This document shows, piece after piece, positions 44,594 to 58,226 of a stretch of DNA of 64,000 nucleotides (its first letter is position 1; the number at the start of each line of letters is the position of its first letter). Both the position numbers and the translations under genes were made by a program. The notes below the pieces were generated by a model, which saw nothing but the letters and a program-made list of their open reading frames with translations, had not been told where the DNA came from and did no database searches. Source of the stretch: Desulfoluna sp. (GTDB lineage: Bacteria; Desulfobacterota; Desulfobacteria; Desulfobacterales; Desulfolunaceae); NCBI RefSeq assembly GCF_030145185.1, contig NZ_JAQYWB010000004.1:1-64000 (forward strand). The letters run 5' to 3'.

Positions 44594-45349
44594 ATGAAAC
44601 GATGGATTTTTATTTTGCTCGCAGTGGTCGCAGTCATGGCCCCTGGACGGTCCTATGCGCTTCTTGGCCTTATCAGTGTGGAAGGCGCTGTGGGAGGGTT
44701 TGTGCCGACTCCGTCAGGAGATTTTCAGTACGATGGGAAAACGACGGGGGATGTGGACTCCCTTCTCGGTCTGGATCGGGAGGTTTTCCCAGCGGCCCGT
44801 CTTCGGGTGGAGCTGCCCCTGGTGATTCCCAATGTCTACCTCATGGCCACCCCCATGAAGTTTGAAGGGAATCTTTCCGGTGACTTTGACTTTGGTCCGG
44901 ATCATTCATTTGGCGCCGGTGCCGATACCAAGTTGACCATCAACCAGTATGACGCCGCCCTCTTCTACGGCGTGCCCTTGCTTGGCCTGGCGACCCTGGG
45001 ACGCGTGGGCATAGACGTTGGCCTTAACCTGCGGATGATTGATCTGGCCGCCGAGATGACAAGCGACAGCGATTCACACCGCGAGAGCACCACCGTGCCT
45101 GTTCCCCTGCTCTTTGTGGCGGCTCAGTTGAATTTGCTCGGGGGCTTTGCCCTTGAGGCGGAGGTTCGTGGTCTGGATGTGGGCTACGCCCGTGTGATCA
45201 GCGCCATCGGTCGCGTTAAGTACAACACCCTGGGGCCCTTGTTTGTGGCGGCCGGTTACCGTCATGAAGAGGTGGCTGTGGATGAGGACGACTTCGACGT
45301 CGACATCACCTTTGCCGGACCCTTTGCCGAGGTGGGTTTCTCTTTCTAA
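44594..45349 (+). CDS. Outer-membrane beta-barrel protein (TIGR04219-like)
   Basis: This 251-residue exported protein has a signal peptide (about 1-22, ending SYA). The rest is a series of amphipathic strands (LRVELPLVIPNVYLMATPMKF, GLNLRMIDLAAEM, LEAEVRGLDVGYARVIS) ending AEVGFSF, with the terminal Phe needed for outer-membrane insertion. The pattern fits the TIGR04219 outer-membrane family. ATG 44594 has GGAGGA upstream; an earlier in-frame start at 44513 would precede the signal peptide. Function is unknown; a bidirectional terminator follows. Confidence 0.78.
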   Translation: MKRWIFILLAVVAVMAPGRSYALLGLISVEGAVGGFVPTPSGDFQYDGKTTGDVDSLLGLDREVFPAARLRVELPLVIPNVYLMATPMKFEGNLSGDFDFGPDHSFGAGADTKLTINQYDAALFYGVPLLGLATLGRVGIDVGLNLRMIDLAAEMTSDSDSHRESTTVPVPLLFVAAQLNLLGGFALEAEVRGLDVGYARVISAIGRVKYNTLGPLFVAAGYRHEEVAVDEDDFDVDITFAGPFAEVGFSF

Positions 45350-45384
45350 TCCCTCGAGAGACGTTCGATCTGTGATAAAAAAAT

Positions 45385-45413
45385 ACGGCTCCTTCGGGGG
45401 CCGTTCCTTTTTT
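45385..45413 (+). terminator. Bidirectional intrinsic terminator
   Basis: ACGGC and GCCGT arms around CTCCTTCGGGG, with an A-run on one side and TTCCTTTTTT on the other, lie between the convergent barrel and glutaredoxin-like genes. Confidence 0.8.
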
Positions 45414-45663
45414 ACAGGACCCCCATCTTTTTGAGGTCGGCTTCGAGTTCGGATTCGATAAACACCTTTCCTTTTCGCCAGGTGCCTTTAAATTCGAGGG
45501 TGGGGACCACCCACTCACCGCCGTTAATCTGCGAAACCTCATCGACGATTTTTTGGGGGGCGGTTTCAATGTTGATGGATTCGAAGGGAATTTTTTTCTC
45601 TTTAAGGTAGGTTTCTGTTTTGATGCAATGGGGGCACCAGAAGGCACTGTAAACTTTAAGCAT
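45412..45663 (-). CDS. Glutaredoxin-like thiol-disulfide protein
   Basis: This 83-residue single glutaredoxin/NrdH-type fold has the active site CPHC at residues 10-13 and the cis-proline in VVPTLEF, followed by a final helix (LEADLKKMG). It reduces disulfides in the cytosol, presumably fed by thioredoxin reductase or glutathione-like thiols. The insertion GGEWVV before the cis-Pro replaces the usual TVP and lies near the substrate groove. It is a short stand-alone gene on the minus strand. Confidence 0.85.
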   Translation of the reverse strand: MLKVYSAFWCPHCIKTETYLKEKKIPFESINIETAPQKIVDEVSQINGGEWVVPTLEFKGTWRKGKVFIESELEADLKKMGVL

Positions 45664-46003
45664 TGATTTTATCCCTTTGAAAGTGGCCCGTCAGCGTGGG
45701 CATCCTGCCTTTATCGCTGCGCGGGATTGTTGATCTTTTGCCCTAAGTGTGGCAGGGTGTTTTCCAGTTGACATTAAGGCATTTAGTGAGCATTCTGCTG
45801 CCCCATTGCTTTGGGTGACCGCACGTGTGGTGTTTTTCCACCTGGAAGAAGTGTACCACATTGGAGGGGGACTGGAAAAGCCGGTGCCGGAAATGTCCGA
45901 AGTCCTGCTTGGCTTTTCTGCGAGACAGGGAATTTTCTCTCTCCCTGCTCCGGTGGGGCCGGGCGGCGTCGCCAACCAAATTCAATTCGAACAGGAAATC
46001 TCC
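45664..46003. other. Intergenic region
   Basis: About 340 bp between divergent genes. An open frame continues upstream from the barrel gene to 45,749 but lacks a ribosome-binding site and would bury the signal peptide. No other element is evident. Confidence 0.45.
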
Positions 46004-46606
46004 ATGATGAAAAGATTATCGATCCTCGTTGCCTCCTTTTTTCTGCTCACCTCCGCCTCGGTTTATGCTGAGGGGCTCAGTGTTGGGATCTCTGCGAATA
46101 ACCGTGTTGTGGGCGCCAACCTCTCCCTTTTGACCTCCAGCCCTTATGGCACGGTGGAAGTGGGCGGGGGGATGACATACAATAAAGACCGGTATACCAT
46201 CGGCAATGCCCTTCTCAGCGTTAAGAGCGACGATTTAAGCCCGGGACTTCGCTATGGGTTGGGGTTTAAGTACCTGATGGGAACAATAAAAAACAAGGAC
46301 CAGAGTCAGCGAGGGGACCTCAGCGCCCTTGGCTTCAATTTTGGTCTGGGGTATGAATTTCCGGCAACGATTAATCCTCTCAGCATTCCCATTGAGCTTG
46401 TACTCAATACGACCCTTGCTCCAGAGTCTATCACCTTTGACGAGACCGAAGGGTATCTTGATTTCTCGGCAGGGCTGCGATTCTATTTGCTGGAAAATGC
46501 TTACTTAGAATTAACCCAGACCTATATCGAAGCAAAATTCGATACCGGGTCGACATGGACGAGATACATCAATGAGACGGCATTTGGCGTTGTGTTGACG
46601 TTTTAA
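46004..46606 (+). CDS. YfaZ-like outer-membrane barrel protein
   Basis: This 200-residue exported protein has a signal peptide MMKRLSILVASFFLLTSASV (cleavage after VYA). Alternating amphipathic strands and a terminal Phe (AFGVVLTF) indicate an outer-membrane barrel. SVGISANNRVVGANLSLLTS and the later GYLDFSAGLRFYLLENAYLEL match YfaZ-type proteins. AGGAAA stands 7 bases before the ATG pair (46004/46007). The role is unknown. A strong terminator follows. Confidence 0.75.
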   Translation: MMKRLSILVASFFLLTSASVYAEGLSVGISANNRVVGANLSLLTSSPYGTVEVGGGMTYNKDRYTIGNALLSVKSDDLSPGLRYGLGFKYLMGTIKNKDQSQRGDLSALGFNFGLGYEFPATINPLSIPIELVLNTTLAPESITFDETEGYLDFSAGLRFYLLENAYLELTQTYIEAKFDTGSTWTRYINETAFGVVLTF

Positions 46607-46636
46607 TCCCATCTTGATTGAACACGTGTGTTATGC

Positions 46637-46678
46637 AAGGGTCGGCCACCGGGTGAACGGAGGGCGACCCTTTTTTTT
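46637..46678 (+). terminator. Intrinsic terminator of the YfaZ-like gene
   Basis: AGGGTCG and CGACCCT arms enclose a 20-base loop and are followed by eight T. Confidence 0.88.
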
Positions 46679-46791
46679 GTTTTTTCTTGTCGGCGTATGG
46701 AGTGATCAGGGGAGAGTGGGGTTGCTTCATGTCAGCCATCCGGGCTATAAGTTGAGTGGTCTATTTTGATTACGCGAAGCAGGAGCAGTTG

Positions 46792-48606
46792 ATGGGATAT
46801 AAAGGGATTAAAATCATGGGGTTACGTTCTCGTATTACTGCATGGATTACGGGCGTGCTTGTGGTCATGTCCCTTTTCTTTTATGCCTTTGTTCATCATC
46901 AATCCCGGTCCGTTTATCTCGGATGTCTGGACGCTGCCCTTGTTACATGGGGAGAGCAGGTGACCCAGGAGGCGGTGGGGGCAGGGGGGCTCTCTTTACA
47001 TCAAGGCGTTGATGCTTCCTCCCGGTTTTCAGGGGTGCCACACCTCTCTTTGGGGCTTTTTCTGGAAGGGGCGGGGGGGGCTTCAGGAGCCGATCGCTTC
47101 TGGGCAGCCTCGGGTGCTTTGGAGGCAGAGTTGAGGGCGCACCGGGATCTTCTGGGCGTGGCTCGGCGCAAGGGGCGGCCTGTCGCTGAGACAGTGGTGC
47201 TGGGCAGCGGTACGTTCCGCCTCATGGCTTTGCCCCCGTTGGGTACAGGTGGGACAGGCTCCATGGTCTTTGCGCCAGTGAGTGCGCATCCCCAGGGGAC
47301 CGAGGAGCTAAGCGTACGTTTTGCGCTGGCGGTGATCTGCCTTTTTCTGGTCGTCATGGCGGGGGGCTTCCTCTATTCCTGGTATTTGATTCGGCCCATT
47401 GAGTTGCTGCGGGATGTCTCGGAGAAGATCGCCGAAGGCAATCTTGATGAAGGGGTCCAGTTCAGTGGCAGTGCAGAATTTGTCTCTTTGTCTCACAGCA
47501 TCAATCGGATGCGGCGGTCCATTGCTGAGACGCTTCGCGAGTCCGAATTTCAGAACCAGGCGCTGGTGGATAAGGGCAAAGAACTGGGGGCTTCCAACCG
47601 GGAACTCGAACGCGCCATTTTTCAGGCCAATCAGATGACCTCCGAGGCGGAAATTCGCAGCTATGAACTGGAGCATGAGGTGGTTCAGCGACGTCAGGCT
47701 GAAGAAGCCTTACGGTCCAGTGAAGAGAAGTACCGGACCATCGTGGAGAACATGAAGGAAGGCTATTGTGAGGTGGATCGGGAGGGGCATGTCACCTTTG
47801 TGAACAAAGCCATGTGTGAAATTACCGGGTATGGCCTTGATGAGATGAAGGGGATGCACCGGGGGCACTTTATTCTTGAAGAGAGTCGTGAACAGGTCCT
47901 TCTGGCTTTTGAGAGGTTGTTCGACGGGGGAGAGGATGTGGCGGAGTTTGATTATCCCATTCTTCGAAAGGACGGGCGCAGACGTCATATTGGGGTGTCG
48001 GTGTCCCTGATTCGAGATGCCTCCTGGGAACGCGTCGGTTATCGGACCATTGTCCGGGATGTGGAAGCGCGAAAGCGCTACGAGGAAGAGCTGATCTACA
48101 TGGCTTATCACGATCCCCTGACAGGACTGAAAAATCGCAAAGCATTCTATGAACGCCTGGAGCACGATATCCTGAGGGCCAAGCGTTATGGCGGGCAGGT
48201 GGTTCTATTTTATATTGACATAGACCGGTTTAAAAAAGTGAACGACACCCTGGGGCACGAGGCCGGAGATGAGGTTCTTCAGGAGATTACCCGCCGGCTA
48301 GTCGAGAACCTGCGTCAGTGTGATTGCGTGGCACGGGTCGGGGGCGACGAATTTGCCGTGGTCCTTGACAATGCCGGGGGTTGTGAGGTGGATGTCGTGT
48401 TTCGCAAAGTCGTGTCCATGCTCGCTCAACCCTATCAGGTGGGCGACCGCATCGTGGATTATGTCTCGGGCAGCGTGGGTGTGGCGAGTTTTCCCGAGGA
48501 CGCTGTGACGGCCAATGATTTGATTCGGGTGGCGGACAGCGCCATGTATCTGGCAAAGCGTGGAGGGCAAGAGACCTCGACCGACTGCCTGGAAGAAAGA
48601 GTTTGA
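46792..48606 (+). CDS. HAMP-PAS-GGDEF diguanylate cyclase
   Basis: This 604-residue protein has a first membrane helix (about 15-36), a short periplasmic sensor domain to about 180, a second helix (about 185-207), HAMP, a coiled coil (about 265-320), a PAS domain (about 325-440) and a GGDEF domain. The active site RVGGDEF and the inhibitory site RQCD (five residues before it) are both intact, so it should make cyclic di-GMP with product inhibition. GGAG lies 7 bases before ATG 46792; ATG 46816 is an alternative. The next gene starts next to its stop codon. Confidence 0.9.
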   Translation: MGYKGIKIMGLRSRITAWITGVLVVMSLFFYAFVHHQSRSVYLGCLDAALVTWGEQVTQEAVGAGGLSLHQGVDASSRFSGVPHLSLGLFLEGAGGASGADRFWAASGALEAELRAHRDLLGVARRKGRPVAETVVLGSGTFRLMALPPLGTGGTGSMVFAPVSAHPQGTEELSVRFALAVICLFLVVMAGGFLYSWYLIRPIELLRDVSEKIAEGNLDEGVQFSGSAEFVSLSHSINRMRRSIAETLRESEFQNQALVDKGKELGASNRELERAIFQANQMTSEAEIRSYELEHEVVQRRQAEEALRSSEEKYRTIVENMKEGYCEVDREGHVTFVNKAMCEITGYGLDEMKGMHRGHFILEESREQVLLAFERLFDGGEDVAEFDYPILRKDGRRRHIGVSVSLIRDASWERVGYRTIVRDVEARKRYEEELIYMAYHDPLTGLKNRKAFYERLEHDILRAKRYGGQVVLFYIDIDRFKKVNDTLGHEAGDEVLQEITRRLVENLRQCDCVARVGGDEFAVVLDNAGGCEVDVVFRKVVSMLAQPYQVGDRIVDYVSGSVGVASFPEDAVTANDLIRVADSAMYLAKRGGQETSTDCLEERV

Positions 48607-48611
48607 ACCGT

Positions 48612-49388
48612 ATGGAGCCTTTGTTGAAGATGAGTTACAAAGATCGATTTCCTTTCTCGCTGTCGGTGCCCTCCTGGCTCTATCCGGCGGGGTACGCTGA
48701 AAATGTGGAGCGGGTGGCTCCTTTTGTCGACGGCGTGGAGCTGCTTTTTTTCGAAGGGAAACCCTCCTGTCTCCCGGACAAGGAGGTCTGGCATTCGCTG
48801 CTGGCATTGCAGGAGCGCTATCTTTTGTCTTACAATATTCATATGCCCACGGACGAGAACCTCGCCTCTGAACATCGCGGAGAGCGACATCGGGCTCTGG
48901 AAGCCCACAAACGCCTCTTTGATCTTGCGGCGCCCTTGGCTCCCGTCACCCACACCATCCACCTGGAATATCCCGAGGGGGTCGCTCCCGCGCTCTGGAT
49001 GCAGGCCGCCGAAGAGAGCCTGGTGGCCCTTTCAAAGACGATGGATCCCGCCCTCATCACCGTGGAAACCCTCGATATCTCTCTTCTTCCCCTGGCCGAT
49101 CTCCTGGACACCCTGGGCTTTAAAATTTGCCTCGACCTGGGTCATCTCATTCATTTCAACCTGCCCATCGAAGAGACCATTGAACGCTTTGCCCCCGCTT
49201 GCCGCATGGTTCACCTCCACGGCGTGGCCGGTGGAAAAGATCATCGCGCCCTTCCTCTCATGGACCCGGCCCTCTTCTCGCGGCTCCTCCCCTTCCTCTC
49301 CACCTACACCCATACCCTCTCCCTGGAAGTCTTTAAGGCTGCCCCCTGCTTTGAATCCATCGAATTTCTGGCTGAAAAATTGTTGTAA
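48612..49388 (+). CDS. cbiR: CbiR-like cobamide-remodelling TIM-barrel protein
   Basis: This 258-residue TIM barrel of the AP endonuclease 2 superfamily reads SVPSWLYPAGYAENVERVAPFVDGVELLFFE at its start, a pattern I associate with CbiR phosphodiesterases that open the nucleotide loop of imported cobamides so a new lower ligand can be attached. Metal ligands are plausible in NIHMPTDEN, HTIHLEYPE, VETLD and CLDLGH. The symbol rests on recall of the family and not on a search. It is translationally close to the diguanylate cyclase gene. The window also encodes a corrinoid methyltransferase system, which makes cobamide handling relevant. Confidence 0.7.
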   Translation: MEPLLKMSYKDRFPFSLSVPSWLYPAGYAENVERVAPFVDGVELLFFEGKPSCLPDKEVWHSLLALQERYLLSYNIHMPTDENLASEHRGERHRALEAHKRLFDLAAPLAPVTHTIHLEYPEGVAPALWMQAAEESLVALSKTMDPALITVETLDISLLPLADLLDTLGFKICLDLGHLIHFNLPIEETIERFAPACRMVHLHGVAGGKDHRALPLMDPALFSRLLPFLSTYTHTLSLEVFKAAPCFESIEFLAEKLL

Positions 49389-49745
49389 TATCCTCGCCTC
49401 CGGAGTTATTCCGGTTAACGTCAACGGCTGAGTTTGATTCTGCCCATCTGCAGCTTATGCACTTGCGACGCACTGTGCCTTTCCTTGCGCTTCACGCGAA
49501 TGCGGACGCATTTCAGCCTGGAGTGACGACATCCGATGCGCATTCGCCAACCCGCTTTCAAGGTGGCTCACCTTGCCGCCGGAGGCAGGCTTTTGCCTTT
49601 TCCGCCTGCTTGACACCTTCGCTGGGGTGGTTAACTTTTCGTTAAACGCATCGGCAATGATGACAGAGCTTCTGCGATGAGCGTGATGATAAGCTGTGAA
49701 GGCCTGACCGTGGGGGAATGGCTTTTGAAGACGTAAAAGGAGTCG
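49389..49745. other. Repeat-containing intergenic region before clpB
   Basis: It contains a second copy (49,395-49,586) of the composite repeat block found at 25,038-25,228, then about 160 bp with the clpB promoter. No clear heat-shock (CIRCE or sigma-32-like) element was recognised. Confidence 0.5.
49395..49586 (+). repeat. Composite repeat block, second type, copy 2
   Basis: Same order as 25,038-25,228: GCCTCCGGAGTTATTCCGG, CACTTGCGACGCA, CACGCGAATGCGGACGC, CCCGCTTTCAAGGTGGC, CACCTTGCCGCCGGAGGC. It is in the same orientation and about 24.4 kb away. Confidence 0.8.
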
Positions 49746-52346
49746 ATGATGCGATTTGACCGATTGACGGTAAAGTCCCAGGAGATGATTCAAGAGGCCC
49801 ATGAGCTGGCCTCACAGAAAGGCAACCCTCAGATTGAACCGGAGCATTTTTTAGGGGCCATGTTAGGGGATCGGGAGGGGATTGTTCTCTCCATTTTTCG
49901 TAAGTTGGGTGTTTCTCTTGAGGGGGCTGCCCAGCAGTTGACCGATTTGATCGGGCGTTTGCCCCAGGTGAGCGGGACCGTCAGTGATGTGTACCTCTCT
50001 ACAGAATCCAAGCAGATATTAAATAAGGCCTTTCAAGAGGCAGAGGCCATGAAGGACGAATACGTCAGCGTGGAGCATCTCCTCTTGTCTCTGGCCGCTT
50101 GCGGAAGAACGGGGGTAAAGGGCCTTTTTTCTCGGCTTGGTCTTACCCGTGAGGCCCTTTTAAAGGTGTTTATGGAGATCCGGGGCAGTCAGCGGGTGAC
50201 CGATCCGAACCCGGAGGCAACCTACCAGGCCCTGGAAAAATATTCTCGGGATTTGACGGCCCTGGCCCGAGCTGGAAAATTGGATCCGGTGATCGGGCGG
50301 GATGAGGAGATTCGTCGGGTGGTGCAGGTGCTCGCCAGGCGTCGCAAGAACAACCCGGTTCTTATCGGAGAGCCCGGCGTGGGCAAGACCGCCATTGTGG
50401 AAGGGTTGGCTATCCGTATTGTGGAAGGCGATGTCCCGGAGAACTTGAAAAACCGGCGTCTGGCAGCCCTTGACATGGGGGCTTTGGTGGCAGGGGCGAA
50501 GTTTCGGGGGGAGTTTGAGGAGCGGCTGAAAGCCGTCCTTAAAGAGGTGGAAGACGCAGACGGCGAGATTGTTCTGTTTATTGACGAATTGCATACGGTG
50601 GTGGGCGCCGGGGCTGCTGAAGGGGCCATGGACGCCTCCAACCTCTTGAAACCCGCCCTGGCCCGGGGAGTGCTTCGCTGTGTGGGGGCCACAACCCTGG
50701 ATGAGTACCGCAAGTCCATTGAAAAAGACGCCGCCCTGGAGCGCCGGTTTCAGCCTGTCTTTACGGCCGAGCCCAGCGTGGAGGATACCATCTCCATTTT
50801 GCGGGGTCTGAAGGAAAAATACGAAGTGCACCACGGGGTGCGCATCAAGGATTCGGCCATTGTGGCGGCGGCCACGCTCTCCAATCGTTACATATCCGGG
50901 CGTTTTCTTCCCGATAAAGCCATCGACCTGATCGATGAGTGTGCCTCACGGCTGCGTATCGAGATTGACAGCATGCCGGCTGAGATTGATGAGATGATGC
51001 GGCGTATCACCCAGATGGAGGTGGAGAAACAGGCACTGGCGAAGGAGAACGATCGGGGCTCCATGGATCGCCTGGACCTTCTGGAGCGGGAGCTGGGTCA
51101 ACTTCGCGAGGAGGCCAATAGCAAGAAAGCCCACTGGGTCAATGAAAAATCCATTATTGATGAGATCCGCAAGCTCAAGGAAGCCCAGGAGCAGTTGGGT
51201 ATCGATGAGGCGCGGGCCGAGCGGGAAGGTGATCTGGCCAGGGTCGCGGAGATTCGTTACGGGCGAAGTGATGAGCTCAAAAAAGGGGTGAAGGATGCCA
51301 AAGAGACCCTTGCTGAACTCCAGAAAGACCGAAAAATGCTCAAGGAGGAGGTGGGCGACGAGGATGTGGCCGAAGTGATCTCTCACTGGACCGGGATCCC
51401 GGTGGTGAAGATGATGGGCGGGGAGATGGAGCGACTTTTGACCATGGAAGCGGGGCTGGGAGAACGCGTCATCGGTCAGAAGAAGGCCGTTACCGCCATC
51501 TCCGATGCGGTCAGGCGGGCGCGGTCGGGTCTTCAGGACCCCAACCGGCCCATGGGTTCCTTTATCTTCATGGGGCCGACCGGGGTGGGCAAGACGGAGC
51601 TTGCCAAGGCATTGGCCGAGTTTCTTTTCGACGATGAGAGGGCGCTGGTGCGTATCGACATGAGTGAATACATGGAGAGGCACGCCGTGGCGCGGCTGAT
51701 TGGCGCACCTCCGGGGTATGTGGGGTATGACGAGGGGGGCTATCTTACCGAGGCGATTCGGCGAAGGCCCTATGCGGTGGTGCTTTTTGATGAGATTGAA
51801 AAGGCCCATCCCGATGTGTTTAACCTGCTGCTTCAGGTCCTCGACGACGGGAGGATGACGGATAGCCAGGGGAGAACCGTTGATTTCAGGAACACCCTGA
51901 TTATCATGACGTCAAACATCGGCAGCCAGGTCATTCAGGAGTACGGGGCGGAAAACCGCCTTGAGATGGAGGCGAAGGTGGACGCGCTGCTGCGGGCTTC
52001 GTTCCGGCCTGAATTTCTTAACCGGATTGACGAGACGGTGATTTTTGATCGTCTGACCCAAGAAGAGCTGGCCCGGATTGTGACGCTTCAGGTCAAGCGA
52101 GTGGCGGCTCGGCTTGCCGATCGGGGGCTTGGGTTCACGGTCTCAAAAGCCGCGGTGGCTCACCTGGCGGAGGTGGGGTATGACCCGGGGTTTGGGGCGA
52201 GGCCTTTAAAACGAGCTGTTCAGCGTGAGGTGGAGAATCCTCTGGCTATGGATATTTTGAAAGGGCGGTTCGTCGACGGGGATATCATTGAGGTGGATGA
52301 AGACGCGGGTGCCCTTGTTTTTCGGATTGGGGCGAAGTCAATATAG
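49746..52346 (+). CDS. clpB: ClpB protein disaggregase
   Basis: This 866-residue Hsp100 ATPase frees aggregated proteins together with DnaK. It has an N-terminal Clp_N repeat domain (about 1-145), a first AAA module with Walker [10 protein letters not shown] and Walker [10 protein letters not shown], a middle coiled coil (about 400-525), and a second AAA module with Walker [10 protein letters not shown] and Walker [12 protein letters not shown]. The C-terminal D2-small domain follows. Length and order are normal for ClpB; there is no IGL/F loop as in ClpA, so it does not feed ClpP. AGGAG stands 5 bases before the start. Confidence 0.97.
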   Translation: MMRFDRLTVKSQEMIQEAHELASQKGNPQIEPEHFLGAMLGDREGIVLSIFRKLGVSLEGAAQQLTDLIGRLPQVSGTVSDVYLSTESKQILNKAFQEAEAMKDEYVSVEHLLLSLAACGRTGVKGLFSRLGLTREALLKVFMEIRGSQRVTDPNPEATYQALEKYSRDLTALARAGKLDPVIGRDEEIRRVVQVLARRRKNNPVLIGEPGVGKTAIVEGLAIRIVEGDVPENLKNRRLAALDMGALVAGAKFRGEFEERLKAVLKEVEDADGEIVLFIDELHTVVGAGAAEGAMDASNLLKPALARGVLRCVGATTLDEYRKSIEKDAALERRFQPVFTAEPSVEDTISILRGLKEKYEVHHGVRIKDSAIVAAATLSNRYISGRFLPDKAIDLIDECASRLRIEIDSMPAEIDEMMRRITQMEVEKQALAKENDRGSMDRLDLLERELGQLREEANSKKAHWVNEKSIIDEIRKLKEAQEQLGIDEARAEREGDLARVAEIRYGRSDELKKGVKDAKETLAELQKDRKMLKEEVGDEDVAEVISHWTGIPVVKMMGGEMERLLTMEAGLGERVIGQKKAVTAISDAVRRARSGLQDPNRPMGSFIFMGPTGVGKTELAKALAEFLFDDERALVRIDMSEYMERHAVARLIGAPPGYVGYDEGGYLTEAIRRRPYAVVLFDEIEKAHPDVFNLLLQVLDDGRMTDSQGRTVDFRNTLIIMTSNIGSQVIQEYGAENRLEMEAKVDALLRASFRPEFLNRIDETVIFDRLTQEELARIVTLQVKRVAARLADRGLGFTVSKAAVAHLAEVGYDPGFGARPLKRAVQREVENPLAMDILKGRFVDGDIIEVDEDAGALVFRIGAKSI

Positions 52347-56328
<3,982 letters not shown>

Positions 56329-56679
56329 TCCGATTGGGCAAGGGGTGGATGACACCCTTTTTCTGGATGAAACATCCTGAAAAATAAGTGTAAAAAACAG
56401 GCAGGGGTCTCTTGCGCGATGCGCAGTTGGCCCTTGCCTTTTTTTTGGGTTTGGTGTTTGATAACGTTCGTAAAAAAGTTAGGGCTTGGGCTGTGTTGGC
56501 ATGCCAGGTCTTTTGATGTGTTGGGTGATTTTGATTTTTTAGTTGATTTCGTGCGCAGATGATTTCGCAAATGGGGTGCTCCACAAGCTTAAAAGGCGTC
56601 ACCCGGTGAAGGCCTTTCTAAGGATGGCTTTTTTTGGCGATGCATAGGCGGACGCAACAGGACATAAAGGAAGGGATTT
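56329..56679. other. Intergenic region after the pyruvate oxidoreductase gene
   Basis: About 350 bp holding the terminator at 56,398-56,448 and the promoter of the next gene. Nothing else is recognisable. Confidence 0.5.
56398..56448 (+). terminator. Intrinsic terminator of the pyruvate oxidoreductase gene
   Basis: AGGCAGGGG and CCCTTGCCT arms with an inner GCGC/GCGC hairpin, followed by eight T. Confidence 0.8.
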
Positions 56680-57381
56680 ATGGAGTTCATAACCGGTGGG
56701 AATGAAGGCTGCAGCGAGTGCGGCGCTCCCCAGACATCTTGCAACCATTGTGGGGCCTGCTGTATAGGGGGTGGCCCTGTTTTGAGAACCCAGGATGAGC
56801 GTCTGATTAAGACGGGCAAGCTGGATCTCTCTCAACTTTATACCCAGAGAGCCGGAGAGCTGATGTTTAATAAGGACTCCTTGAAAATGGAGTCCCTTGA
56901 CACGGATCATGTGAAGCTAAAGGTCGAGCCCGAGACCCTGCGCTGCCAGTTTCTGAGCCCGGAAAATCGTTGCGAAATCTACGCTCACAGGCCCTTTGAG
57001 TGCCGGTCTTTCAAGTGCTGGGACGAACGGGAGATTCAAGCGGTTTACGCCTCTGATGTCCCCTTGTGCCGTGAGGATATTATCGGGGGCATCAAGGGGC
57101 TGTGGGATCTGGTGACCGATCATCATGAGCGTTGCAGTTACGCGCTGTTAGGTGAGCTGATCCGAAAGGTTGACGCCAGCAGCGACCGGGACGCCATGGA
57201 TAAGGTGTGCGAGATGATCGCTTACGACCGAAGCCTTCGGGAGACCCTGATCGAAAGTGGCCGGGTTAAGCCGGTGATTCTCGATTTTCTCTTCGGGCGT
57301 CCACTTTCCACGACCATTGTCATGTTCAATTATCGCCTTGAAACCACCGACGGTATCGATTTTCTCGTCTCCATTGTCTGA
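56680..57381 (+). CDS. YkgJ-family cysteine-cluster protein
   Basis: This 233-residue cytosolic protein has the YkgJ/zinc-or-iron chelating pattern: CNHCGACC at about residues 21-28, then C..L....RC.IY..RP..CR.F (here CQFLSPENRCEIYAHRPFECRSF at about 110-132). These cysteines are thought to bind iron or zinc and some relatives are Fe-S proteins. An extra pair, CSECG, precedes the first motif. The C-terminal half (about 150-233) is helical and not assigned. AAGGGA lies 7-8 bases upstream of the ATG. It stands alone. Confidence 0.8.
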   Translation: MEFITGGNEGCSECGAPQTSCNHCGACCIGGGPVLRTQDERLIKTGKLDLSQLYTQRAGELMFNKDSLKMESLDTDHVKLKVEPETLRCQFLSPENRCEIYAHRPFECRSFKCWDEREIQAVYASDVPLCREDIIGGIKGLWDLVTDHHERCSYALLGELIRKVDASSDRDAMDKVCEMIAYDRSLRETLIESGRVKPVILDFLFGRPLSTTIVMFNYRLETTDGIDFLVSIV

Positions 57382-57512
57382 TGTCACCCAAGCGGGGCCG
57401 TGCGGTTGAAAAACCGCTCGGTTCTTAGCCCTTTCTGTGTGCCCGTTTGAACGTCCGTTCCTTAAGCACCTGCCCAGGTGTTGCCTTCCCCAATTTAGTT
57501 TTTCAAAAGAAC

Positions 57513-57590
57513 GTGCCGGCGGCAAAGGGGGGGAACTATTCAGCTTATGCCTCCGGCGGCCCTGCCGGGGGCTAAACTTTTAAAAAGTTG
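57513..57590 (-). repeat. Dispersed palindromic repeat
   Basis: It has GCCGGCGGCAAAGG, AACTATTCAGC, then GCCTCCGGCGGCCCTGCCG and GGGGCTAAACTTTTAAAAAG, the family core in reverse orientation. Confidence 0.75.
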
Positions 57591-57884
57591 TAACCATTCA
57601 GCTTGCCTTCGTCAGATCGGTTCGAGGCAAATGACAGAAAGATTCAAATGCCAACATGTCACGTCTTTTCATCACTGCGTAGGGTGCGGCTCCCGCAACT
57701 TCTACTGTAGAGAGGGCCATCGGCCTCGCAAGTTAACGATGACTACGCGTCTTATTTTATAATGCGGTGTTTCCGGCGCACCCTACGCATCCACCCGGTA
57801 CTTCATTATAAAAATTAGGATGATACGGCTCTTCATACATGGATTCCCGCCTGCGCGGGAAAGACGATAAGCGCAGGGTACCGT
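57565..57884 (-). repeat. Composite repeat block, inverted copy of 24,697-25,048
   Basis: It reads, as reverse complement, the 24.7-kb block: GCTTGCCTTCG, GAGGCAAATGACAGAAAGAT, GCGTAGGGTGCGGCTCCCGC, AATGCGGTGTTTCCGG, CACCCTACGCATCCACCCGG and ATGGATTCCCGCCTGCGCG. About 28 bp present at 24.8 kb are missing here. Confidence 0.85.
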
Positions 57885-58114
57885 CAAACCGGCCGGTCCC
57901 CAAAAGACATAAACAGGTGCGTATCAAAAAGCCTGCCATGCTCCATGAAATCGTCTTCCCCGGTTCTCTGGGGAGTCGCTGCATACGGCCTGACCGTAAC
58001 CTGAAATACCCTCCAATGCAGGAACAACCAGATGACCGGGGATCCATACTCGGGTCACGTCACCATAAAAAGACACAACGCATACGCTTTCTCACAACCA
58101 CCATGGGTCCCCGC

Positions 58115-58195
58115 CTGCGCGGGCAAGACGAAAAGCGTAGGGTGCTGTCAGACCGGGGTCATAAAGAAAAAAATGGATAGCTGAATAGTTACAAA
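58115..58195 (-). repeat. Second partial copy of the outer composite block
   Basis: It matches the reverse complement of about 24,655-24,735 (CCGCCTGCGCGGG, GACGAAAAGCGTAGGGTGCT, ATGGATAGCTGAATAGTTAC), so the 57.6-58.2 kb region is the 24.66-25.05 kb region inverted and interrupted by about 230 bp. Confidence 0.75.
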
Positions 58196-58226
58196 TTGGG
58201 TTGCGAATGCGCATGGGGAGGCCCGA

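Larger units (their letters stand above)
57382..58226. other. Repeat-filled intergenic region
   Basis: It carries a palindromic repeat (57,513-57,590), the inverted composite block (57,565-57,884) and a second, partial block (58,115-58,195). The roughly 230 bp between the two blocks show no gene. Several short open frames are repeat-derived. Confidence 0.75.
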
